Shown in pieces: positions 6,740 to 13,292 of a DNA stretch of 13,292 nucleotides (position 1 is its first letter; the number at the start of each line of letters is the position of its first letter). The stretch is taken from NCBI GenBank assembly GCA_024698845.1, contig JAILQR010000001.1, positions 1 to 13,292 on the forward strand, in the 5' to 3' direction. The position numbers and the translations under genes are program-made. The notes under the pieces are model-generated. The model was not told the origin of the DNA, ran no database searches, and saw only the letters and a program-made list of their open reading frames with translations. The DNA is from Bacilli bacterium (GTDB lineage Bacteria > Bacillota_I > Bacilli_A > RF39 > UBA660).

Positions 6740-8714
6740 ATTTATTTTCTTTTATTGCTTCTTCTAATTCTTCTTTACTCATCTTAGTATAACCTTTTAT
6801 TTTAAGTTCTTTTGCTTTTTCTTTTAATTCAGTTAAAGTTAAATTCTCTTCTGAATCTTCTTTATAGTTTAAGCAATCTAACGAATTAGTTTCTACAATA
6901 CTTTCAATTTGCTCTTTAGTTAATGTTTCATTAATCATTAAAGCTTTACTTAATAAATGAACTAAATCTTTGTTTTCCTTAATAATCTTTTTAGCTTTTT
7001 CATAACATTTTTCAATGATACTTCTTGTAGCTTGGTCAATTTCTAGAGCAACTTGGTCAGAGAAGTTTTTTGTTTTTCCATAATCTCTTCCTAAGAATAC
7101 TCCTTCAGATTTTTGTTCATATTGCATTGGCCCTAAATCACTCATACCATATTCAGTAACCATGCTTCTTGCAATATTAGTGGCTTTCTTGAAATCGTCA
7201 GATGCGCCAGTTGTAACTTCACCTAAGAAAATTTCTTCACTAGCACGTCCACCAAGTAAACCAGTAATTGCAGCTTCTAGTTCACTTTGAGATGCTATAC
7301 CAATTTTTTCTTCTTTTGGAAGCATCATAGTGTAACCACCAGCAACACCTCTAGGTATAATTGTAATTTTATGAACTTCATTAGCATCTTCTAATTTAAT
7401 ACCAATAACAGCATGTCCAGCTTCATGGTAAGATACTAATTTCTTTTCTTTATCAGTAATTTTTCTTGAAGTTTTAGCAGGTCCCATTAATACACGGTCT
7501 GTTGCTTCATCAATTTCATTCATAGAGATATCTGCTCTATTACGTCTAACTGCAAGAAGTGCAGCTTCATTTAGTAAGTTTTCAATATCTGCTCCACTAA
7601 ATCCAGGAGTTCTTTCAGCAATATTTTGAAGATTAACATCTTTATTTAAAATTTTATTCTTAGCATGAACTTCTAAGATAGCTTTTCTTTCTTTAGAATC
7701 TGGAAGTGATACTGTAACTTGTCTATCAAATCTTCCTGGTCTAAGTAAAGCTGGATCTAGTACGTCAGGTCTATTTGTTGCAGCTATAATGATAATTCCT
7801 TCATTTGCTCCAAATCCATCCATTTCAGTAAGTAATTGGTTAAGTGTTTGTTCACGTTCATCGTGTCCACCACCGAGTCCTGTACCACGTTGTCTACCTA
7901 CAGCATCTATTTCATCGATGAAAATTAAGCAAGGTGCATTTCTTTTAGCTTCTTTAAACATATCTCTAACACGAGATGCACCTACACCTACAAATAATTC
8001 AACAAAGTCAGAACCACTTATATAGTAAAATGGAACATTAGCTTCACCAGCAACTGCCTTAGCTAGTAATGTTTTACCTGTTCCTGGAGGGCCTACAAGA
8101 AGTACTCCTTTAGGAATTCTAGCACCAAGTTTTTGGAATCTTTTTGGATTTTTTAAGAAATCAATAAGTTCTTCAACTTCTTCCTTCTCTTCTTTTAATC
8201 CAGCAACATCTTTAAATTTAACTTGGAAGTTACCATCATTAAGTCTTGCTCTTGATTTACCGAAATCAACACTGTTTTTATTTGTTGATGCTAGCTTACT
8301 AAATAATACATAAGCTGTTGCAACAATAATAACAATAGGTAAAATGTTAACAATTATATATAAAATTGAACTTGATCCTGGATCACTTTCAGTTTTATAT
8401 TCCTTTCCTAATTTATTAGCATATTCTGTAACTATAGATAAATCTTTTTCTAAAACTTTTGTCTTAAAACTTTCTCCTTTACCATAGTCATTTAATTTAC
8501 CTTCTACAATATAAATACTTTCACTACTTTTAGGTGTAATCTTTATTGATGTTATAGTTTCTTTATTAACCTCTTTAATAAGTTGCCCACTTGTTAAATT
8601 ATGAACTTCTTTAGTTCCATAATTTAAGAAGTACATAACTCCAACAAATATTAAAGCTATAACTAAATAAGGATATAAATTTTTAAGTAGTTTATTATTA
8701 CTTTTTGTCTTCAT
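6738..8714 (-). CDS. ftsH: ATP-dependent zinc metalloprotease FtsH with C-terminal Rho_N-like tail
   Basis: A 658-residue membrane-bound AAA+ protease that extracts and degrades damaged membrane proteins and short-lived regulators. Helix TM1 lies at about 13-31, an extracytoplasmic domain at about 32-115 and TM2 at about 117-139. The AAA+ module has Walker A GPPGTGKT (208-215), pore motif FVG (241-243), Walker B LIFIDE (263-268) and the second region of homology AATNRPDVLDPALLRPGRFD (311-330). The protease has HEAGH (430-434) with E431 catalytic and D507 as likely third zinc ligand. After the usual helical end, residues about 625-658 form an extra segment, LTLTELKEKAKELKIKGYTK onward, resembling the Rho N-terminal (PF07498) or SAP-like helix-extended-loop-helix fold. 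The ATG at 8714 follows AAGGAG inside the end of tilS, one base after the tilS stop. Core identification is certain; the tail is by pattern. Confidence 0.98.
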   Translation of the reverse strand: MKTKSNNKLLKNLYPYLVIALIFVGVMYFLNYGTKEVHNLTSGQLIKEVNKETITSIKITPKSSESIYIVEGKLNDYGKGESFKTKVLEKDLSIVTEYANKLGKEYKTESDPGSSSILYIIVNILPIVIIVATAYVLFSKLASTNKNSVDFGKSRARLNDGNFQVKFKDVAGLKEEKEEVEELIDFLKNPKRFQKLGARIPKGVLLVGPPGTGKTLLAKAVAGEANVPFYYISGSDFVELFVGVGASRVRDMFKEAKRNAPCLIFIDEIDAVGRQRGTGLGGGHDEREQTLNQLLTEMDGFGANEGIIIIAATNRPDVLDPALLRPGRFDRQVTVSLPDSKERKAILEVHAKNKILNKDVNLQNIAERTPGFSGADIENLLNEAALLAVRRNRADISMNEIDEATDRVLMGPAKTSRKITDKEKKLVSYHEAGHAVIGIKLEDANEVHKITIIPRGVAGGYTMMLPKEEKIGIASQSELEAAITGLLGGRASEEIFLGEVTTGASDDFKKATNIARSMVTEYGMSDLGPMQYEQKSEGVFLGRDYGKTKNFSDQVALEIDQATRSIIEKCYEKAKKIIKENKDLVHLLSKALMINETLTKEQIESIVETNSLDCLNYKEDSEENLTLTELKEKAKELKIKGYTKMSKEELEEAIKENK

Positions 8715-8715
8715 T

Positions 8716-10038
8716 TTATTTCTCCTTACAATTTAGTATTATATCATACTTTTCGTCTTTGTCTTTAGCAAACTTAGATTTTTTTAAGCCTGGTATCCAT
8801 AATACCTTATTATCACCATCAACAACTATAGGATAATTATCTCTTTTTAATTTGCTTACTTTTGAATCTATAAAAATGTCTTTGATCTTCTTTTTACCTT
8901 TTAAGTTTAATACTTCTATAGTATCTCCATCTAATCTGCTTCTTATTCTAATTGGAAGTTTAACTTCCTTTAAATCTAGAGCAATCGTGTTATTAGATTT
9001 ATTGAAAACATCTGTTACCGTAATAATCATATCTTCATTTTCAAACTTATCAACAAATTCTTGGTCAAATTTAGCAACTTTACTTGTATTCTTATCAAAA
9101 ACTAACTTATCATATTCTTTGCCAAACCTATAGCCGTTAGGTAAATTAATTAATGCATTTGATTTTTTACTATTTAAAGTATCTTTCATATTATTAAATA
9201 TATTGTCATTAATGGGAAGATAATCTACTAATTGATATTTTGTGATTAAATCACTTAATATATTTTCTACCAAGATATCATCTAGTTTTATTAGCTTACT
9301 AACAATGATATTTCCTTCTTCATCAGTAACATTAGATAACTCTTCTTTAGCTTTATTATTAACATAATCGTAATATTTTTCAATTTCTTCAGAAAATTTC
9401 AAAAATTTTAAGTGAATGTTATCTTCTTCATTCTTCATTAGAGGAATAATATTATTTCTGAATCTATTTCTTGTATAATCATCAGAATAATTAGTTTTAT
9501 CGATCCTATAAGGGATATTGTTAGCTTTATCATATTCTTCTAACTCTTTTTTTGTTCTATGTATTAATGGTCTAATAATACTTATATTTTCCCAAGAAGA
9601 AATTTCTTTAAATGGCGTAAAACCTTTAATATTTGATCCTCTTGTAATTCTCATTAAGATAGTTTCTATTAAATCATCACCATGATGTGCAGTTAAAATA
9701 TAATCTGCATTATATTTTTTAATTAAATCTTTAATAAATGCATATCTGATTTTTCTTGCGTCTTCGTGGAAATTTTGTTTTTCGTGATATTCATTAATTT
9801 CATATAATTCAAAGACATCGTTATTATCCTCTGCATATTTTGAAACCATTTGTGCCTCTTCATCTGATTCTTCTCTTACCTTATGGTTAACGTGAGCAAC
9901 AATAACTTTCACATTGTTATCATCTTTAATAGAATTTACAACTGAAAGAAGAGCCATGGAGTCTGGTCCACCGCTACAAGATACAATAACTGTTTTATTA
10001 CTTAATAACTTAGTTAATTTTTCTTTTTCTTCTTTCAT
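8716..10038 (-). CDS. tilS: tRNA(Ile)-lysidine synthase TilS
   Basis: A 440-residue enzyme that converts C34 of the tRNA-Ile CAU anticodon to lysidine using ATP and lysine, so that it reads AUA and not AUG. The N-terminal PP-loop ATPase has SGGPDS at 22-27, VNHKVREESDEEA at 50-62, TAHHGDD at 116-122 and the R-N-R segment near TRNRFRNNIIP. A central helical domain follows, and the C-terminal TilS domain ends in WIPGLKKSKFAKD. The start is ATG 10038, preceded by GGTGAT (10048-10043) at four bases; an in-frame TTG at 10050 would bury that ribosome site. It is followed one base later by ftsH. In many Bacilli hpt lies between tilS and ftsH; it is absent here. AUA codons are common in this window, so the enzyme should be essential. 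Confidence 0.96.
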   Translation of the reverse strand: MKEEKEKLTKLLSNKTVIVSCSGGPDSMALLSVVNSIKDDNNVKVIVAHVNHKVREESDEEAQMVSKYAEDNNDVFELYEINEYHEKQNFHEDARKIRYAFIKDLIKKYNADYILTAHHGDDLIETILMRITRGSNIKGFTPFKEISSWENISIIRPLIHRTKKELEEYDKANNIPYRIDKTNYSDDYTRNRFRNNIIPLMKNEEDNIHLKFLKFSEEIEKYYDYVNNKAKEELSNVTDEEGNIIVSKLIKLDDILVENILSDLITKYQLVDYLPINDNIFNNMKDTLNSKKSNALINLPNGYRFGKEYDKLVFDKNTSKVAKFDQEFVDKFENEDMIITVTDVFNKSNNTIALDLKEVKLPIRIRSRLDGDTIEVLNLKGKKKIKDIFIDSKVSKLKRDNYPIVVDGDNKVLWIPGLKKSKFAKDKDEKYDIILNCKEK

Positions 10039-10042
10039 ATTA

Positions 10043-10048
10043 ATCACC
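10043..10048 (-). promoter_or_regulatory. Shifted Shine-Dalgarno (GGTGAT) deciding the tilS start
   Basis: The 13-mer GGTGATTAATATG here is identical to the one at mscS. The hexamer can pair with AUCACC near the 16S 3' end. It supports ATG 10038 over the upstream in-frame TTG and GTG codons, which overlap it. Confidence 0.6.
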
Positions 10049-10057
10049 AATATAGTG

Positions 10058-10079
10058 AAGTATTTTATATTAAATACTT
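10058..10079 (-). other. Hairpin between prfB and tilS
   Basis: A perfect 8-bp inverted repeat, AAGTATTT (10058-10065) against AAATACTT (10072-10079), has a 6-base loop. No T-run follows on the minus strand, so it is not a standard terminator for prfB. It overlaps the spacer and -10 of the candidate tilS promoter. It may be a weak attenuator, a repressor site or chance. Confidence 0.35.
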
Positions 10080-10090
10080 AATTTTTACAA
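10062..10090 (-). promoter_or_regulatory. Candidate promoter of tilS-ftsH
   Basis: TTGTAA (10090-10085) and TAAAAT (10067-10062) on the minus strand are 17 bases apart, directly after the prfB stop. Transcription would start near 10055, giving a leader of about 17 bases with the GGTGAT ribosome site. Read-through from prfB is also possible because no clear terminator separates them. Confidence 0.45.
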
Positions 10091-10093
10091 TAA

Positions 10094-11162
10094 TTATTTA
10101 TTAAAAAGCATACTATCTATAAATCCTTCTATTTCTCCGTTAAATACTTTTTCTGGAGATGTTGATTCATAATTTGTTCTATGATCTTTTACTAATTTAT
10201 ATGGTTCTAAAACATAACTTCTAATCTGGCTTCCAAAGTTAATGCTACTTTGATCTTTTACCTCATCAATTAATTTTTGATTTTTTTCAATTTCTAATTG
10301 GTAAAGTTTATTTTTTAATAGCTTCATAGCTATTTCTTTATTCTTTAACTGACTTCGCTCAGTTTGACATGTTACAACGATTTTAGATGGTATATGTGTA
10401 ATTCTAACTGCTGAATTAGATGTGTTTACTGATTGTCCGCCAGCTCCACTACTATGATATACATCTATTTTTAAATCTTCATCCTTAATGTCTATTGTAA
10501 TATCATCATTAAATTCAGGTGTTACGTTTATAGATGCAAATGATGTATGTCTTCTTTTATTAGAATCAAATGGTGATATTCTAACAAGCCTATGAATACC
10601 TTTTTCATTTTTTAAATACCCATAAGCATATAAACCTTTAACATATAATGTTGCACTTTTAATACCTGCTTCATCACCTTTTTGCATACTAATTAGTTCG
10701 TATGAGTAATTCTTTCTTTCACAATATCTTTCATACATTTCTAAAAGCATGCTTGACCAGTCGCAACTTTCTGTTCCTCCAGCTCCTGGATGAATATCAA
10801 TATAACAATTTAGTTCGTCATATTTTCCCGATAAATAAGTTTTTTTAGAAAATTCATTAACTTTATTTTCTACATTTTTACTTTCGTTTGTTAAATCTAT
10901 ATCATTATCTATTTGTGATAATTCAATTAAATCATCTATTTCTGTTAATAATTCATTATATTCTTTAATACTAGATTTTAGATTACTTATTCTTTGACAT
11001 ATTTCATTAGCTTTTGTTTGATCATCCCAAAAATTTGGCTCATTTAGTTCTATTTCAAGTTCTTCTAATTCTTTAGACTTACCAGAAACGTCAAAGTAAC
11101 CTCCCTGTGTTTGTAACTGTTTCTTTTAATTTTGTTAATAATTCTTTAATATCAGATTGCAT
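10094..11162 (-). CDS. prfB: Peptide chain release factor 2, with programmed +1 frameshift
   Basis: Class I release factor for UGA and UAA. A first frame of 23 codons (ATG 11162) ends at an in-frame TGA (11093-11091) in the sequence CTT TGA C. Slipping one base forward from CTT continues with GAC at 11092 and runs open to the TAA at 10096-10094, giving 355 residues. An internal Shine-Dalgarno, AGGGAGG (11106-11100), sits three bases before CTT, as in E. coli prfB. The joined protein has a helical N-terminal domain to about 115, GAGGTES (126-132), the anticodon-like SPF motif (196-198, which marks RF2 rather than RF1) with RRHTSFAS (203-210), and the catalytic GGQ (241-243) in HSSGAGGQSVN. The ATG at 11162 follows GGTGAT by four bases. 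Not a pseudogene: the shift site is the conserved autoregulatory one. An ATG at 10750 is internal. Confidence 0.96.
11090..11106 (-). promoter_or_regulatory. prfB programmed +1 ribosomal frameshift site
   Basis: The element reads AGGGAGG, TTA, CTT, TGA, C on the minus strand. The internal Shine-Dalgarno, slippery CTT and in-frame TGA followed by C match the known RF2 autoregulation signal. When RF2 is scarce the UGA is decoded slowly and the ribosome slips +1, making more RF2. Confidence 0.95.
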
Positions 11163-11166
11163 TTAA

Positions 11167-11172
11167 ATCACC
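11167..11172 (-). promoter_or_regulatory. Shifted Shine-Dalgarno (GGTGAT) for prfB
   Basis: GGTGAT lies four bases before the ATG at 11162. The upstream promoter would place the transcript start at about 11172-11171, so the mRNA may begin almost on this site, leaving a leader of about ten bases. Confidence 0.5.
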
Positions 11173-11178
11173 AAGCTT

Positions 11179-11187
11179 ATTATATCA
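11179..11187 (-). promoter_or_regulatory. Extended -10 promoter for prfB
   Basis: TGATATAAT on the minus strand is a perfect extended -10 element (TGn plus consensus TATAAT). It begins on the last T of the trxB terminator T-run. No good -35 lies 16-18 bases upstream, where the terminator hairpin is, which fits the extended -10 class. Confidence 0.6.
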
Positions 11188-11218
11188 AAAAAAGTTAATA
11201 ACATGAAAGTTATTAACT
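11187..11218 (-). terminator. Intrinsic terminator after trxB
   Basis: A perfect 10-bp inverted repeat (AGTTAATAAC at 11193-11202 against GTTATTAACT at 11209-11218) with loop 11203-11208 is followed on the minus strand by seven T (11193-11187). The stem starts within the trxB TAG stop codon (11219-11217). With only two G-C pairs the stem is weak for a terminator. Confidence 0.75.
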
Positions 11219-12110
11219 ATTTCTCATTCATTTCTCTAATTGCTATAGTTGCTGCTATTGAACCATCACTAACTGCTGTTGTTAGTTGTCTTAATTCTTT
11301 AACTCTTGTGTCTCCAGCAACGTATATACCTTTTATGTTTGTTCTAACACCATCAATTGTTTTTATATATCCCAAACTATCAAGTTCTAGTATATTGCTA
11401 AAGATTTGATTTTTAGGTTCTTGACCTACTGCTATAAATAAACCGTCTATATCTATTACTTTAGTAGTATCTCCACAAACAATTTCGACACTTGATAAAA
11501 TTTCCTCTCCTATAAGTTTAGATATAGTTGAGTTTTTAATTATTTCAATATTACTATGTTCATCTAATTTAGATAGTAATGCTTCGCTTGCAGTAAATTC
11601 TTCTCTTCGATGAATTAAGTATACCTTAGATGCTATATCAGATAAATAAATAGCATCTTCTAAAGCTGTATCTCCACCGCCCACTACAGCTACAGTTTTA
11701 TTTTTAAAGAAGTTACCGTCACATGTAGCGCAGTATGAAATACCTTTTCCTACATATTTAGATTCGTTTTCGATATTTAACCTTCTGTTTTCAGATCCTG
11801 TAGCAATGATAACTGATTTGGCACTATAAGTATCTTTGTTAGTTGTTACATTTTTATTTTCATCTACTCTTAGTACTGTTTCGTATTTAATTACAGCACC
11901 TAAATTAGTTACTTGTTTGTATAAGTTAGTTGCAAAATCAAAACCAGATATATTTTCAATTCCTGGATAATTCTCAATTTTGCTTGCATTTAATATTTGA
12001 CCACCATAAGTCTTAGCCTCAAAAATTAGTATATTCTTGTTTGCCCTTAATGCATATAAAGCTGCAGTAAGTCCTGCAGGCCCAGCACCTATTATAATAA
12101 TATCATACAT
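11217..12110 (-). CDS. trxB: Thioredoxin-disulfide reductase
   Basis: A 297-residue flavoprotein of the low-molecular-weight thioredoxin reductase class, which passes electrons from NAD(P)H through FAD to a CxxC pair and then to thioredoxin. The FAD Rossmann motif is GAGPAG (8-13), with IIATGS at 101-106. The redox pair is C127-A-T-C130 followed by DGNFFKNK, the NAD(P)H site is GGGDTA (144-149) and HRREEF (167-172), and the C-terminal FAD motif is AGDTRVKELRQ (265-275). The usual arginine four residues after the HRR motif begins to vary here: position 173 is threonine. I chose ATG 12110, the standard MYDIIIIGAG start, with AGAAAGAG about eight bases upstream. A GTG at 12119 overlaps that ribosome site. 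It follows gmk by 14 bases and ends in a terminator. Confidence 0.94.
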   Translation of the reverse strand: MYDIIIIGAGPAGLTAALYALRANKNILIFEAKTYGGQILNASKIENYPGIENISGFDFATNLYKQVTNLGAVIKYETVLRVDENKNVTTNKDTYSAKSVIIATGSENRRLNIENESKYVGKGISYCATCDGNFFKNKTVAVVGGGDTALEDAIYLSDIASKVYLIHRREEFTASEALLSKLDEHSNIEIIKNSTISKLIGEEILSSVEIVCGDTTKVIDIDGLFIAVGQEPKNQIFSNILELDSLGYIKTIDGVRTNIKGIYVAGDTRVKELRQLTTAVSDGSIAATIAIREMNEK

Positions 12111-12124
12111 AAATATCACTCTTT

Positions 12125-12805
12125 CTAAAAAGATATATCTTTATTTTCTAGATTTTTATCTACTAATAATTCATGAATTTCTTCTTCTTCATTATCTAAA
12201 TATACTTCTTCTATTCTATCTACTCTACATTTTTCTGATAGCAAAATAGCTTTTACCTTATCAACAGCATCTTTGACTTGATCATTTATAACCACGTAAT
12301 TATATTTAGTTATTTCATTTATTTCTTTATATGCTGTTTTAAATCTTTTTAATATTTTCTCTTTATCTTCAGTTTTTCTATCAACAAGCCTTCTTCTAAG
12401 TTCACTCATTGATGGAGGCATTATAAATATAAATACTGCCTCTGGTATTAATTCTTTTACCTTTAAAGCTCCTTGAATTTCTATTACTAAAACTACATCT
12501 ATTCCATTATTCAATTTTTCAACAATATCAGACTTTGGTGTTCCATAGTAGTTATCATTATATGATGCATATTCTAGAAAATCATTATCTTTTATTCTCT
12601 CTTCAAATTCCTCTTTTGTTAAGAAAAAATAATGAATACCATCAATCTCACCACTTCTTGGTTTTCTTGATGTTGCAGATATTGACAACCATATATTTTC
12701 ATTTTCTTTTAATAGTTCATTAACAATGGTGTCCTTTCCAGCTCCTGATGGACCTGATATAACAATTAAGTTTCCTCTGCTGCTAGTTTTAATAATATTC
12801 TTCAT
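12125..12805 (-). CDS. gmk: Guanylate kinase
   Basis: A 226-residue enzyme that phosphorylates GMP to GDP with ATP. The P-loop is GPSGAGKDT at 18-26; most relatives have GKGT or GKSS, so the aspartate is a variant. GMP-binding segments are TSRKPRSGEIDGIHYFF (45-61) and EYASYNDNYYGT (78-89), followed by EIQGA (109-113) and the lid segment RRRLVDRKTEDKEKILKR (137-154). Bacterial Gmk is usually about 205 residues; here a charged acidic tail (LDNEEEEIHELL and on) adds roughly 20. The ATG at 12805 is preceded by AAGGAGGT, a near-perfect ribosome site. It lies 19 bases after the PF06541-type gene, probably in one transcript with it and with trxB. Confidence 0.96.
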   Translation of the reverse strand: MKNIIKTSSRGNLIVISGPSGAGKDTIVNELLKENENIWLSISATSRKPRSGEIDGIHYFFLTKEEFEERIKDNDFLEYASYNDNYYGTPKSDIVEKLNNGIDVVLVIEIQGALKVKELIPEAVFIFIMPPSMSELRRRLVDRKTEDKEKILKRFKTAYKEINEITKYNYVVINDQVKDAVDKVKAILLSEKCRVDRIEEVYLDNEEEEIHELLVDKNLENKDISF

Positions 12806-12824
12806 AGTACCTCCTTAAAATTGA

Positions 12825-13292
12825 TTATTCAAAGAAATGCCATTCCATAAATCTTTTTTCCATATATTTATCATTATATTTTTTGTCAATATGCTTTGTT
12901 ATTTTATTAGTAGCTTCTATTCCTTTATGTCTATCAGCCCATCTAACAATAGCTATTCCCGTTACAGTAAAATTAAAAATCATAAACGCTGTAAAAAAAG
13001 GAAGAATTATATTAAATACCTTATTTCTTGTTAAGTTCAAAAATTTTCTTAAATATGGAGTAGTATATTCAAATAAAACACCAAATATACCCCAAACTAA
13101 GAACATAAACAAACATATATGTCCTTTAAAATTCATAAATGAATTTTTGTAACTCCATGCATACATATTTAAACCATACTCTAAAACTAATCCGCAGATT
13201 AATTCAACCATGGTTCCTACAGATGCATATAATAGATATTTTAAGAATATATTTAATTTATTAATATACATACTTATTGCATAGTATCCAGC
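12825..13292 (-). CDS. PF06541-type membrane protein (annotated as putative ABC transporter permease), 5' part cut off
   Basis: The frame remains open to the window edge for 155 residues, so the N-terminus is missing. The ATG at 13271 is probably internal, as it has coding-like sequence before it (AGYYAIS) and no ribosome site. Hydrophobic helices lie at roughly 18-38, 55-75 and 95-118 of the visible part. The segments MYAWSYKNSFMNFKGHICL and FLVWGIFGVLFEYTTPYLRK match the second half of the PF06541 family (CmpB-like integral membrane proteins of Firmicutes). The typical tail with RWADRHKG and KKYNDKYMEKRF is present. These proteins are often labelled ABC permeases but lack a proven transport role. 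It stands upstream of gmk with a 19-base gap. Family assignment is from pattern. Confidence 0.75.
   Translation of the reverse strand, partial: AGYYAISMYINKLNIFLKYLLYASVGTMVELICGLVLEYGLNMYAWSYKNSFMNFKGHICLFMFLVWGIFGVLFEYTTPYLRKFLNLTRNKVFNIILPFFTAFMIFNFTVTGIAIVRWADRHKGIEATNKITKHIDKKYNDKYMEKRFMEWHFFE

Noticed and set aside
10094..10750. prfB as a truncated gene starting at the internal ATG 10750, or a frameshifted pseudogene
   Set aside because: The upstream frame is open, conserved in content, and joined by the canonical CTT TGA C site with internal Shine-Dalgarno, so this is programmed frameshifting.
12111..12119. GTG 12119 as the trxB start
   Set aside because: It overlaps the ribosome binding site for the ATG at 12110 and adds three residues before the standard MYDIIIIGAG N-terminus.
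880..13152. Plus-strand open reading frames of 60-130 codons scattered through the window
   Set aside because: All lie opposite well-supported minus-strand genes. Their translations are low-complexity S/L/I/F-rich without family motifs, as expected for antisense of AT-rich coding sequence.
1..13292. CRISPR arrays, insertion sequences, phage or toxin-antitoxin genes, tRNA or rRNA
   Set aside because: None seen. Intergenic gaps are all under about 110 bases, there are no regularly spaced repeats and no transposase, integrase or structured RNA signature.

Overview
This 13.3 kb window is AT-rich, and every gene I can support lies on the minus strand, so transcription runs from high to low coordinates. 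Twelve genes are readable in full or nearly so, plus a thirteenth that enters from the low-coordinate edge. Content and layout suggest a low-GC Gram-positive (Firmicutes/Bacilli-type) chromosome, possibly one of the uncultured gut lineages near the Mollicutes. The grounds are strong Shine-Dalgarno sites, a DUF951 gene, a parA-parB-mscS-DUF951-ychF order like that beside oriC in Bacilli, and a tilS-ftsH pair. TGA is still a stop codon, because Trp is TGG and a frameshifting release factor 2 gene is present. The genus is not recognisable from the sequence.

Layout from high to low coordinates. (1) 13292-11187: a PF06541-type membrane protein cut by the window edge, guanylate kinase (gmk), thioredoxin reductase (trxB) and an intrinsic terminator. 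(2) 11187-10094: prfB, with its own extended -10 promoter, split by a programmed +1 frameshift at CTT-TGA-C. (3) 10090-6715: tilS and ftsH, 1 nt apart, with a candidate promoter before tilS and a terminator after ftsH. (4) 6701-1266: a compact parA-parB-mscS-DUF951-AbgT transporter-ychF unit with overlapping or nearly touching genes, a candidate promoter and a terminator. (5) 1286-1: a membrane-anchored phosphodiester glycosidase-like protein, then the start of an unrecognised single-pass membrane protein that leaves the window.

Most genes are core housekeeping: nucleotide supply (gmk), redox (trxB), translation termination and decoding (prfB, tilS, ychF), membrane protein quality control (ftsH), chromosome partition (parA, parB) and osmotic release (mscS). 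The less ordinary content is an AbgT-family transporter embedded in the par-ychF cluster, an FtsH with a C-terminal Rho_N/SAP-like helical tail, and the edge operon of two membrane-anchored proteins. Promoters are packed against or inside the terminators of the preceding units. I found no mobile element, CRISPR array, tRNA, rRNA or clear parS site. No gene-free stretch exceeds about 110 bases. I did not find a convincing undescribed multi-gene system; the best leads are the FtsH tail and the edge operon.
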